Assembly (NCBI RefSeq): GCF_900169565.1
Contig: NZ_LT828648.1
Span: 3,136,501-3,200,500, forward strand
DNA: 64,000 nucleotides
Source of the DNA: Nitrospira japonica
GTDB taxonomy: Bacteria > Nitrospirota > Nitrospiria > Nitrospirales > Nitrospiraceae
Direction of reading: 5' to 3'
Numbering within the stretch: the stretch's first letter is position 1; every line of letters starts with the position of its first letter. Below, one piece after another: positions 54,666-63,129 of the stretch. Made by a program: the position numbers and the translations under genes. Below the pieces are notes generated by a model. That model was not told the DNA's origin and searched no databases. It was given only the letters and a program-made list of their open reading frames with translations.

Positions 54666-54872
54666 ATGACGGATTTTCTTTCAGGAATAGGATCGGCGTT
54701 GCGTCCCTTGGCCAAGGAATTGATCAAGGGAGGGATCTATCTCTTCGATTCAGTATCCGAAGCGGCCTCCGAGGCAGGAGAGCAGTTCAAAGACCTTGTC
54801 GCTGAAGCCAAGACGGATCTGGCCAAACAGAACAGTGCGTCCGTTGCAAAAGAGCCTACCGAGGACGATTAG
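54666..54872 (+). CDS. DUF5132-like protein 2 (68 aa)
   Basis: The sequence 'LRPLAKELIKGGIYLFDSVS' followed by 'FKDLVAEAKTDL' is almost the same as in the third copy at 63603-63908 and similar to copy 1. It is amphipathic, lacks the long N-terminal helix of copy 1, and ends in an acidic tail. AGAGGA precedes the ATG. The role is unknown; clustering with the P-type ATPase is the clue. Confidence 0.75.
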   Translation: MTDFLSGIGSALRPLAKELIKGGIYLFDSVSEAASEAGEQFKDLVAEAKTDLAKQNSASVAKEPTEDD

Positions 54873-55061
54873 ACCGGCACCGCAATCCCCGAAAGGCACA
54901 CCTGCTCATGGCTGTCGATGTCGAGGAGTCGGCGCGTATGTCGGCGCATGTCGGATTGAGAGCGAACGACTGGATGGCATGGCATGACCGCCGGGGAAGA
55001 ATCCGGGGGGTGGCCCGGAAACCGGTAAGGCAGCACAGGGCTGAGGAGAGGAGATGAGACC

Positions 55062-57623
55062 ATGTCGGTCGAGCGGGCCACGGTTACGGTAATACATTCC
55101 TCACCCGGGCGTGTGCGTCTGAGGGTCAATCAGCTGAAGAGCAGCCGTCGATACGCCCAAGACCTTGAGCAGAGCCTCCAGTCCATTCCTTCCATCCGGC
55201 AAGTTTCACTGACTCCAAGCATAGGCAGCCTCGTCGTGCAGTTTGATTCGACAGTCACCCCATCGGCGGGCGTGCGACGATCGATGGCCTCGGCACTGGG
55301 CGTGGCGCCGCAGACGTTCGACGACCTGACATTCGACTCAGTTCCTCTTCGGCCGCAATACCACAAGCAGACCCCTCCGCATGATGCTTCCGCTGATGAA
55401 GCCGCACTCGTTCGGGCGGATCGTATCGGCTCACTGATTGATACCAGCATTGTGCACAGCCTCCAGGGGCGAGTGCGTTTGCGGGTTCCCGCGCTCAAGA
55501 CTTCTTCCGACCTGCCTCAGGGCATTGAACGGATCCTCCGAGATCAACCGGGTGTCATCGAGGTGAGCGTGAACGAATGGTCCGCAAGCGTGACCGTTTC
55601 ATACGATCCCTCGCTGTGGACGTCCGAGCGGCTCTGCGAGTGGGTCAGAGGGCTGAGCATCGAACAGGTCTCCGCGTATGAGCCCACCGGGACGAGATCG
55701 GGCCAGGCGGCGACCGAAGAGGAAACCTCCGGTGATGAGCTATGGTATTCCAGCGCAGGGATCGGCATGGCGCTGTTGCTCGAACCCCTGGCGGCTCCGT
55801 TGCTGCCCGTCTTACTCATCGCCAGCGCATTGCCGATGCTGAAACGGGCTCATCGCTCGCTGTCCGAAGACGGCAAATTGAACGTGGATGTGCTCGATGC
55901 TTCCGCCACCTCGCTCCTCGTCGTGCAAGCCAACTTCCCCATGGCTCTTTTCATGGTCTGGCTGATCAACGTCGCCGACTGGATCCGAGACCTGACGATG
56001 ATGCGGTCCAAGAAGGCCATCGAGGAGATCCTTGGATATCAACACATCGAAGCCTGGGTCGTGCGCGATGGACAGAAAATCCGTGTCAACGTGTCAGAGG
56101 TTCAACTCGGCGAAACCGTGGTGGTCTATCCGGGCGAGCGCATTGCCGTCGACGGCACCGTATTGAGCGGAAAGGCCCTGGTGGACCAGGCCGCTCTCAC
56201 CGGCGAATCGGTCCCGGTCGAGAAAGAGGCGGATCACCTCGTGTATGCCGCGACAGTCGTTCGCGAAGGGAAACTCTACATCCGAGCCGAGCGGATCGGA
56301 AGCGAAACCGAGGCCGGCCAGATTCTGCGCCTCGTGGAAGCCGCCCCTGCCCGTGAAACGAAGATCCAGAATTACGCCGTCAAGTGGGCGAATGATCTCG
56401 TGCCGTACAGCTTCATGGGCGCCGGTTTCGCAGCCGCCATCGGAGGCGGAATCCCCGGAGCGGCTGCGGTCCTGATCGTCGACTACGGAACCGGAATCCG
56501 GATCGCCGCCCCGACGACCGTGTTATCCGCCATGACGAAAGCGATTCGCAACGGCATTTTGATCAAGGGTGGACGGCACCTCGAAACCCTCGCAGAAGTC
56601 GATGCGGTCGTCTTTGATAAGACCGGCACGCTCACCACGGGACATCCCGATGTCATCGACGTGGTGACGTTCGAGTCCTCCACCTCCGACGAGGTCCTGG
56701 CATTGGCTGCCTCCGCGGAGCTGCGATTGACACATCCCGTTGCCGATGCCGTGGTCCGGGCGGCTGAGGCGAGACATCTGACGATCCCTGAGCGTACGGC
56801 TTCGGAATATACCCTGGGGCTCGGCGTCGAGGCGCTGGTCGACGACGCGGTCATTCTGGTCGGCAGTCCACGGTTCATGGCGCAGCGTGGAGTCGCGTTC
56901 TCACTGGACGCGGGAGAGCGCATCGCGGATCTGCAGCGACGCGCGGTTTCGCCGCTCTGCGTCGCGCGGAACGGGTCGATCATCGGCCTTCTGGCGATTT
57001 CCGATCCATTGCGGCCCGAAGCACAAGAGGTGGTTCAGGCGCTGCGTGCGCGCGGTATCAAGCACATCGTCATGCTGACGGGTGACCATAAGGACGTCGC
57101 GCGCCAGGTTGCCGACGAGATCGGTATCACGGAATACGAGGCGGAAGTATTCCCGGGTGAAAAATCAAAGACGGTCGAGCGTCTCCAGTGCCAAGGCTAT
57201 AAAGTGGCCGTGGTCGGGGACGGAATCAACGACTCTCCCATGTTGGCCTATGCCGATGTTGGCATCGCGGTCGAAGGGGGAACGGAGGCTGCGAGAGAAA
57301 CCGCGCCCGTCGTACTCTTACATGGCGGGCTCTGGAAGGTTCCGCTCGCGATCGATATCGGCCGGGAAACCGTCTCCTTGATCCAGCAAAACTGGAAAAT
57401 TATTTCAATTCCCAACACGATCGCCCTGTGCCTGGCATGCATCGGTGTGCTCGGACCGATCGGGGCCACGTTGCTCAGTAACGGGTCGGCGATCATCGCG
57501 ACGATGAACGGCCTTCGTCCGATTATGGAACAGCAACCCGTGAAGGTTCTCACGACGACGCGTGAAACGACCACACGTCTCCTTCCTGCTCCTGAGACCG
57601 AGAAGGTCATGCTCGCGGGATAA
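55062..57623 (+). CDS. P1B-like metal ATPase with two N-terminal HMA-like domains and no CPx motif
   Basis: An 853-aa P-type ATPase. Two ~75-residue HMA-like domains each carry an arginine triplet, SSPGRVRLR (R17, R19, R21) and SLQGRVRLR (R137, R139, R141), and lack the CxxC of usual HMA domains. The core has TGES, DKTGTLT with phosphorylation site D519, and GDGINDSPML. At the site of the CPC motif in the sixth membrane segment there is DYGTGIRIAAPT (D474), so no Cys or Pro coordinates metal there. A strong site (GAGGAGAGGAG) precedes the ATG. The next gene, 13 bases on, encodes a third such HMA-like domain. The architecture resembles FezB of ferrosome operons (P1B-6 type); the transported ion is likely iron or another divalent metal, by inference. 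Confidence 0.85.
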   Translation: MSVERATVTVIHSSPGRVRLRVNQLKSSRRYAQDLEQSLQSIPSIRQVSLTPSIGSLVVQFDSTVTPSAGVRRSMASALGVAPQTFDDLTFDSVPLRPQYHKQTPPHDASADEAALVRADRIGSLIDTSIVHSLQGRVRLRVPALKTSSDLPQGIERILRDQPGVIEVSVNEWSASVTVSYDPSLWTSERLCEWVRGLSIEQVSAYEPTGTRSGQAATEEETSGDELWYSSAGIGMALLLEPLAAPLLPVLLIASALPMLKRAHRSLSEDGKLNVDVLDASATSLLVVQANFPMALFMVWLINVADWIRDLTMMRSKKAIEEILGYQHIEAWVVRDGQKIRVNVSEVQLGETVVVYPGERIAVDGTVLSGKALVDQAALTGESVPVEKEADHLVYAATVVREGKLYIRAERIGSETEAGQILRLVEAAPARETKIQNYAVKWANDLVPYSFMGAGFAAAIGGGIPGAAAVLIVDYGTGIRIAAPTTVLSAMTKAIRNGILIKGGRHLETLAEVDAVVFDKTGTLTTGHPDVIDVVTFESSTSDEVLALAASAELRLTHPVADAVVRAAEARHLTIPERTASEYTLGLGVEALVDDAVILVGSPRFMAQRGVAFSLDAGERIADLQRRAVSPLCVARNGSIIGLLAISDPLRPEAQEVVQALRARGIKHIVMLTGDHKDVARQVADEIGITEYEAEVFPGEKSKTVERLQCQGYKVAVVGDGINDSPMLAYADVGIAVEGGTEAARETAPVVLLHGGLWKVPLAIDIGRETVSLIQQNWKIISIPNTIALCLACIGVLGPIGATLLSNGSAIIATMNGLRPIMEQQPVKVLTTTRETTTRLLPAPETEKVMLAG

Positions 57624-57636
57624 CGAGGACGTCCCA

Positions 57637-58314
57637 ATGGCCATCGATGATAGGAGCGTATCCGATGTGCCACTTGCGGGAGGCACGGATCGCTCCGGCG
57701 AGCCCGGCCCTGCAGCGGGTGAAGATTGCCGTGAGGGTGCGGGACTCGACAGACCTTTGGCCGGTACCAGGGTCATCCATTCACTCCCCGGTCGAGTCCG
57801 GCTGCGTGTTCCCGCGCTCAAGAGCCATTCCCACCTAGAAAAAGGCCTCCAAGCCCTGCTCTCGGATCAAACCGGTGTGATCGAAGCCACCGTGAACAGT
57901 CGCTGCCAGAGCGTGACGGTGATGTACGATCCCGCACTGTGGAGCCTGGATTCGCTGTGCGCGTTTCATCGCCGTCTCACTCGCGAAGAACTCGAACGAC
58001 GCGCATCGATCGCATTGGCGGACGAGGAGGGTGCGGCCACCTCGCCGCCGACGGAATGGTTACAGCCGTGGCGATTCTTGACCAAGACCGAAGAGAACCC
58101 TCATTCCAGCGGGGCGGTTCAGACACAAGTCAGATCAGGCTACTGGACGGCAGGCTATATCAGCATGGTTGTGGGAGCGGTTCTGGTTCCCGTGCCCTTG
58201 GTTCCAGGTATTCCGCTCCTGATGTTGGCGAGTTACTTTTTTGCCAAAGCCAGCGTATCGAAACCGGGAAATGGACCTGAATTTGACGGGCACGCTACCA
58301 AACCAACAGAGTAG
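57637..58314 (+). CDS. HMA-like membrane protein, partner of the P-type ATPase
   Basis: A 225-aa protein. After a polar N-terminal stretch, an HMA-like domain carries SLPGRVRLR (R53, R55, R57), closely matching the second domain of the ATPase ('VPALK' and the downstream 'SVTVMYDPALW' are shared). A C-terminal hydrophobic segment (GYISMVVGAVLVPVPLVPGIPLLMLASYFF) forms one or two membrane helices, so the domain is tethered. GAGGA precedes the ATG, and the 13-base gap means coupling to the ATPase gene. Similar to the FezC-type component of ferrosome operons. Confidence 0.75.
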   Translation: MAIDDRSVSDVPLAGGTDRSGEPGPAAGEDCREGAGLDRPLAGTRVIHSLPGRVRLRVPALKSHSHLEKGLQALLSDQTGVIEATVNSRCQSVTVMYDPALWSLDSLCAFHRRLTREELERRASIALADEEGAATSPPTEWLQPWRFLTKTEENPHSSGAVQTQVRSGYWTAGYISMVVGAVLVPVPLVPGIPLLMLASYFFAKASVSKPGNGPEFDGHATKPTE

Positions 58315-58351
58315 ATATCGTATGGGCACTCCTCGCTGTGACGACTGACCT

Positions 58352-58379
58352 CATTCTTCGACTTCATTCAGCTCATACA
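58352..58379 (+). repeat. Short degenerate repeat shared with 62897-62924
   Basis: A 28-bp segment (core tcgactt-attca) matches 62897-62924 at 22 of 28 positions, all six differences being transitions. Both copies lie in intergenic DNA. Confidence 0.3.
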
Positions 58380-58492
58380 GGCACTGAAGTGCGCACCGAT
58401 GGGACACCTCTGTCACCGTCACGAAGCCAGTGTCTTATCTTGAACGGATTGATAAGAGGGAGAGTCGCGCTCGTCGCGCCTGACGATTACTC

Positions 58493-59137
58493 GTGAAAGT
58501 CCTACATCTGTTTCTGAAACGCTCCCATACGCATGAACGGCTCTGCGCTGTTTCGGATGGCGTATATGCGATCGCGCTCACCCTGCTCGTATTGGATCTC
58601 AAGGTGCCAGAAGTCCGCGGGATCACGAATTCGGAGTTGACGACGGACCTCGTCGAGCAGCTCCCAAACTTTGTCGCCTATGTGGTCGCATTTTTTCTGG
58701 TCGCCCGCTTCTGGATCAACCACCATCGGATCTTCCAGTCGGCAGCCCTGTGTGACGAAAAAGCTCTCTCATTGAACCTCGCCCATCTGTTTTTCATTTC
58801 GCTGACCTCGTACACAGCGTCCTTGATCGGCCACTATGAGGGAGATCGTATTGCGACCATCATCTTTTCCTCGAATCTTGGATTGTCCTCATTGACGCTG
58901 AGCATACTTGGGCACTACGTGCTGGAGAGAAAGGAATGGCGGACAAAGGAGTCTGGCGGAACGTGGGTGAAGATTTCTTGGTGGACGGCTTACACAGCCC
59001 CTGGTGTGGCCTTAGCGAGCATTCTGGTGTCCTTCCTGAGCATTAATGCTGCGCTGCTTCTCTGGCTTGTCGTGCCGTTGAGAGACCTGATGCTTCTGAA
59101 TCGCCTCTCATCCCCCCATGTGCATCAAGAGCCGTAA
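58493..59137 (+). CDS. TMEM175-like potassium channel family protein
   Basis: A 214-aa membrane protein with about six helices. The family signature appears as 'VSDGVYAIALTLLVLDLKVP' near residue 22 (FSDG in most members; here VSDG), followed by 'WINHHRIFQS'. Bacterial TMEM175 homologues form K+-selective leak channels. A GTG is the start; no good ribosome-binding site is seen. It lies 178 bp behind the ATPase cluster and is probably separate. Confidence 0.85.
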   Translation: MKVLHLFLKRSHTHERLCAVSDGVYAIALTLLVLDLKVPEVRGITNSELTTDLVEQLPNFVAYVVAFFLVARFWINHHRIFQSAALCDEKALSLNLAHLFFISLTSYTASLIGHYEGDRIATIIFSSNLGLSSLTLSILGHYVLERKEWRTKESGGTWVKISWWTAYTAPGVALASILVSFLSINAALLLWLVVPLRDLMLLNRLSSPHVHQEP

Positions 59138-59265
59138 TTCAATGACCTAGGTTCATCAAGGATCATCGCGAATCATCTACATGACCGATTCCCATCGACG
59201 AACGCACAGTGGCCGACAACGGCCGGAATGAGCGCGACCAACGCTCTGTCTGGAATGCGCTGTCC

Positions 59266-60780
59266 TCAACGAGTCTCACTCCGGAACTGCGTAATGTTTG
59301 GCGATGGGGGATTGGGATACTTCTTGACCGATTCAAGGTATTCCTGAACGGTCTTGAACAAAGGGCCAGTGACCCACCCGAAGGTTCCCGCAGTCAGATC
59401 CTCGTGTGGATCCATCTCGATGTTGTACAGGATCGGGTAGCCGGCCAGGGGAGCACTGGTGGAAAAGATCCCAGGCTGACGCTGCGGGCCCTGGCCGGTT
59501 GGGTGAATATCGGTGAAGTACATGCGCCATTGCTTCCACCGCGCCGCCACCAGGTCCGCGCCGATGAAGCTCAGGAGATGCTCGCGGTGTCCGGCGTCGG
59601 ACTTTCCGAGCAGCACGTCGGTTTGATCGACGCCGTCGATGGGGCGGTCGGCGGGCACCCGGGCCCCGATGATCGCGGCGAAGGTCGGAAAGAAGTCCAT
59701 GATCGAGAACATGGCGTAGGACGTGGTGCCGGGCTTGACGTGCCCCGGCCAGCGGATGAAGCAGAAGGTCCGGATCGAGCCTTCGGTGACTTCGCCTAGC
59801 TCGCCGCGGAAGGGACCCGGGCTGCCCATGTCCGGCGTGCCGTTATTGCCGAACTCACGAAACGCTTCTCCAGACGGTCCGTTATCGGATGCAAAGACGA
59901 GGATCGTGTTGTTCTCCACGCCGAGCTCCTTCAGCGTGTCCATGATCTGGCCTACGTGAAAGTCGCCTTCCATGAGCTTGTCGCCGTAGTTCCCGATGCG
60001 TGACTTGCCCTTGAACTGGCCGGACGCCAGGTTCGGGATGTGGCCCATCGAAAACGGCAGGTACAGGAAGAAGGGCTTCTTGGCATCGGTGTGCCGCTTC
60101 ATGAAGTCGATCGACTTGGCCACCAGCTCATTGTCAATGTCAGCACGCACCTCCTGTGTGAAGGGTTTGATGTGCTTCAACGGCCCTCCGGCAGTCGCTT
60201 CCACGATCTGGGGTCCGCGGGCAAGCAGGGCTTGGCGCGGTGCTGGAATAGAGTGGGTCAGCTCGATCGTATCCACGTAGGTCGCAGAATCCCAGGAGAT
60301 ATCAGGCGGGATGCCGTAAAACTCGTCGAACCCGTGCGCCGTCGGCAGGCTGTGTGGCGCACCACCCAGGTGCCATTTCCCGAAGGCGGCCGTGGCGTAG
60401 CCCGCATTTTTAAACAGTTCCCCCATCGTGACGGCACGCCCGGGAAGCGTATAGGGCGAACCTTCAATCACGACCAACGATAGGCCGTTGCGGATCGAGT
60501 ACTGGCCGGTCATCAACGCCGCACGTGAGGGAGTGCAGGCCGGTTCGACCAGGAATTGCGTGAGCCGTAGGCCTTCGCGGGCCAGCTGGTCGGTGCGCGG
60601 TGTGGGCGCTCCACGGAGCTCGCCCCCGCCATACGGCCCCATATCGCCGTAGCCGACGTTGTCGGCAAGAATAAAGACGACGTTGGGTATTCTCTCGGCA
60701 GCCTGGGTCAGTACAGGCATCTCAACGACGGCCGCCATCACCATGCCATAGATCAACATTTTCTGAACGATTCGATCCAT
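59266..60780 (-). CDS. Exported arylsulfatase-type sulfatase
   Basis: A 504-aa sulfatase. A signal peptide ends near TQAAERIP (about residue 30). 'VVFILADNVGYGDMG' binds the metal (D40, N41) and CTPSRAALMTGQYSIRNG is the sulfatase signature with C82, to be turned into formylglycine by a maturation enzyme. The size and sequence fit group S1 sulfatases, which remove sulfate from organic esters. GGAGACGCTCC precedes the ATG. The gene for the formylglycine-generating enzyme is not in the window. Confidence 0.9.
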   Translation of the reverse strand: MDRIVQKMLIYGMVMAAVVEMPVLTQAAERIPNVVFILADNVGYGDMGPYGGGELRGAPTPRTDQLAREGLRLTQFLVEPACTPSRAALMTGQYSIRNGLSLVVIEGSPYTLPGRAVTMGELFKNAGYATAAFGKWHLGGAPHSLPTAHGFDEFYGIPPDISWDSATYVDTIELTHSIPAPRQALLARGPQIVEATAGGPLKHIKPFTQEVRADIDNELVAKSIDFMKRHTDAKKPFFLYLPFSMGHIPNLASGQFKGKSRIGNYGDKLMEGDFHVGQIMDTLKELGVENNTILVFASDNGPSGEAFREFGNNGTPDMGSPGPFRGELGEVTEGSIRTFCFIRWPGHVKPGTTSYAMFSIMDFFPTFAAIIGARVPADRPIDGVDQTDVLLGKSDAGHREHLLSFIGADLVAARWKQWRMYFTDIHPTGQGPQRQPGIFSTSAPLAGYPILYNIEMDPHEDLTAGTFGWVTGPLFKTVQEYLESVKKYPNPPSPNITQFRSETR

Positions 60781-61211
60781 GGAGCGTCTCCTTTCGGATC
60801 TCACTTCATGTATGAAGATCGGCTATGCACGTCGCGTATCGAGTAGCCATGACATTCTTTGCCAAATTGATCATGTGCTCTCGCTGCTTTCAAAACTGAA
60901 CGCGCGTATTCAGCTAAGAGTAGTTCGAGGAGAAGCGATGGTGATCGTACAGATCATGGATCCACGATAAGGTGAAGGCAAGGTTGTCATTCACCGCAAA
61001 GTTGAGTTGCGGACCCAGGACATGGTCCTCCGAAAGAGGCCGCCGGCGAGTCGTGCACGGGAGTTGCGGCCGGAGTATGGATCTTTCCTACAATTGTGTC
61101 AACGACGCTCCAGTACAGTGCGGACGAGTACATAAGGCTGGCCCTATCCCATGGAAACCATGAACAACGCCCTTGCTCAAGATGGTCTCTCCAGGACCGG
61201 AACAGCGTCAC
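60781..61211. other. 431-bp gap with a probable porin-gene remnant
   Basis: Between the sulfatase and the porin, both on the reverse strand. Most of it is covered by the remnant at 60920-61145 (listed separately); the part nearest the sulfatase (60781-60915) holds its promoter region. No ORF with a good start is seen. Confidence 0.4.
60920..61145 (-). pseudogene. Possible decayed outer-membrane protein fragment
   Basis: Reverse-strand frames give 'SLMYSSALYWSVVDTIVGKI', then, after a one-base shift near 61028, 'DHVLGPQLNFAVNDNLAFTL' and 'SWIHDLYD'. The second piece looks like the last beta-strands of an outer-membrane porin or phenol-degradation-type transporter. There is no start, and the frame breaks, so it is probably a remnant. 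It lies just downstream of the porin gene. Confidence 0.3.
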
Positions 61212-62744
61212 TTAAAAGATAAGCCGCACTGACAAAAACATGTAGCTGGCATTTTTGTCGTTAGGCGAGCCAGCCACCCCCTGGCTGAGAAGATTGGAGT
61301 AATAGCTTCCTTTGATGAGATAGAGCCATCCTCCCTCCACGATGAGATTGGGACCGGCCGTCCAGGCCAAGCGCGTGTCGAGATCCGACCCCAGAGAAGT
61401 ACCGGCCTGTCCGGTCTGGTCTTGCAGATCGGCGCCCTGGAATTCGTCTTTGGCCTGCGCCAAGAACCAAAACCGCTGTTTGAAAGAGGCGCGAAGATTG
61501 TTCACCGGTTGCACCGATAGGACATACCCCGGTGAGTTGATATTCGACCGCTTGAACAGCCCCCAAATTCCCGTCGGAGTGAAGGAAAATCCATAGGTGC
61601 CGAAGAGCGGGTCAAAGCGGCCATTCTGATTGTCGTTCGGATTCTTATCGCCGCTGGCATAGTCATATTCAAGGCGAATGGCCGGTTTCCACCGAACGTT
61701 GAACGTGTAGCCGAATTCTCCATGCTGAAAGAATGAGAACGTCGTCAGGGGAGGGCCGCCGGGCTGGAGCGCCGATTGGCCGAACTGATAGGCTGATTCG
61801 ATCTCGTAATCGAACGCCCCGGCCGCCTCCGGCTGGAACAGCCGAAACCCCATGGTCGTGAGATGCGGGCGCCGGCCTGTGGTGATTTGTTCCTGGGAAC
61901 GACCGTTGATGCCCTGCCCCTCGGCGGTTTGGGTCAGCGTAAAGGTATAGAGCTCGGTATGGAGCCAGGGCCTGCGCTGATTGAGGTATGACAGTCCAAA
62001 GAAGTTTGTATGCGAATCCAGCGTGTCGGGGGAGGTCTGCTGATTTTTGACCGGACGCATGGCGAACGCCCGCACTTGCCAGTCGGTGGCTTTTCCCCAC
62101 GACCAGTGGGCGCCAACAAACGAATATGGGACATTGCTGTAGAAGCTTCGCGCAATCAGCCGGCTCTTTCCAAACGCTTGGGTAAACTTGCCGATCTGCA
62201 GTTCGGTCGGCTGACCTGATCCCAGAAAATTATCTGACCACAGACTGCCATAGAGCTGAAGCATGTCGTTCCGATTCTCCATGTTGCCGCTGACGATCAC
62301 ACCGTAGTTGTACAACGGGCGCGCGTCCAGAAACTCCGCGTGGAATTTAAACGGCTTATAGCGCATCTCCATGTTCACGTCCGTGCGTTCCGAGAATTGC
62401 GCCCCGCCGGTCGTCTCATTCTTCTTGACCGGCTGACTGTAGGACTCATAGCGGGTCCGGAAATCAACGCTCAGATGGAGCCAGTCCGGGACGTGGAGCG
62501 CCTGATCAAGATGGAATTGCGATTGAGGGAGGCGTACAGGCGACCCATCCGACATCACGATGTCGTGGAGCCGTTGCACAAGAGGGCCGAACCGCGGTGA
62601 TTCTTCTTCGGATGGCGACGATTCTAAAATTCGTGCAGAGTTCTCGCTCGGCGGATTCGCCGGAGAGTTCTCTTCAGCCCATGCCGCCTGAACCGTGAGC
62701 GTGCTGCAGAGAAGGAGGAAGCGCAGAAGGTAACGGAGGACCAT
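61212..62744 (-). CDS. Outer-membrane porin, alginate-export family-like
   Basis: A 510-aa protein with a signal peptide (YLLRFLLLCSTLTVQAAWA, cut about residue 23), a short linker, and a long beta-strand-rich domain with 'LSVDFRTRYESYSQ', 'LQIGKFTQAFGKSRLIARSF' and a C-terminal Phe (SVRLIF), typical of barrels such as AlgE/alginate-export proteins. It probably forms an 18-strand channel for small anions or sugars. The ATG at 62744 is used rather than an upstream TTG. The sulfatase lies on the same strand downstream. Confidence 0.8.
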   Translation of the reverse strand: MVLRYLLRFLLLCSTLTVQAAWAEENSPANPPSENSARILESSPSEEESPRFGPLVQRLHDIVMSDGSPVRLPQSQFHLDQALHVPDWLHLSVDFRTRYESYSQPVKKNETTGGAQFSERTDVNMEMRYKPFKFHAEFLDARPLYNYGVIVSGNMENRNDMLQLYGSLWSDNFLGSGQPTELQIGKFTQAFGKSRLIARSFYSNVPYSFVGAHWSWGKATDWQVRAFAMRPVKNQQTSPDTLDSHTNFFGLSYLNQRRPWLHTELYTFTLTQTAEGQGINGRSQEQITTGRRPHLTTMGFRLFQPEAAGAFDYEIESAYQFGQSALQPGGPPLTTFSFFQHGEFGYTFNVRWKPAIRLEYDYASGDKNPNDNQNGRFDPLFGTYGFSFTPTGIWGLFKRSNINSPGYVLSVQPVNNLRASFKQRFWFLAQAKDEFQGADLQDQTGQAGTSLGSDLDTRLAWTAGPNLIVEGGWLYLIKGSYYSNLLSQGVAGSPNDKNASYMFLSVRLIF

Positions 62745-62896
62745 GCTGAACGCCCTGTCACGCGGCAATCACAGCCATACGCCTGCCGCACCAACAAACA
62801 CTCATATTCCTTGTTCTATACCGACCTACCGGTGGAAAGGTGCCGCTCGGTTGTGATCATCGAGATGGCCATACACAATTGGCGACTTGGTTATAG

Positions 62897-62924
62897 TATT
62901 CCTCGACTTTATTCAACTCGTATC
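62897..62924 (+). repeat. Short degenerate repeat shared with 58352-58379
   Basis: See the copy at 58352-58379: 22 of 28 positions agree and the differences are all transitions. It may be a chance match or the trace of an old duplication. Confidence 0.3.
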
Positions 62925-63037
62925 ACCGTAGGGTCCGGAGTTCGAATCCAGGCCATCTTCGTGTCGCTGACCGTACTCGGGAACCTCTGTCGTAGAGAGA
63001 AAGAAGGGAACAGGCTGACAGATAAAGGAGGCGGGTG

Positions 63038-63075
63038 GGGGACAGTTTGTATCAATTGGTGGATAAACCGTCCCC
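63038..63075. repeat. REP-like inverted repeat
   Basis: GGGGACAGTTT (63038-63048) and AAACCGTCCCC (63065-63075) pair with one mismatch around a 16-nt loop. The GGGGACAGTTT/AAACTGTCCCC type of inverted repeat is known in many genomes, often near REP-associated transposases. Only one copy was seen in this window. Confidence 0.55.
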
Positions 63076-63112
63076 ATAGAGCAATTTTTACGTGTTAAGG
63101 CTAAAGAATGAG

Positions 63113-63129
63113 GTGGCACTGGATTTGCT
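63113..63129 (+). promoter_or_regulatory. Sigma-54-type promoter of the 27-aa gene
   Basis: GTGGCACTGGATTTGCT: GG at 63115-63116 and GC at 63127-63128 are exactly 10 bp apart, with TGGCAC and TTGCT both perfect to the consensus. The 27-aa ORF starts 66 bp downstream. This is the better of the two sigma-54-type sites in the window. Confidence 0.65.

Noticed and set aside
54908-55057. 49-codon ORF between DUF5132-like gene 2 and the P-type ATPase
   Set aside because: No ribosome-binding site, Arg/Trp-rich composition and no domain; it looks like a chance frame in a GC-rich leader.
62931-62960. tRNA-like T-arm motif (GGAGTTCGAATCC)
   Set aside because: The bases flanking TTCGAAT do not pair as a T-stem, and no acceptor, D or anticodon arm was found.
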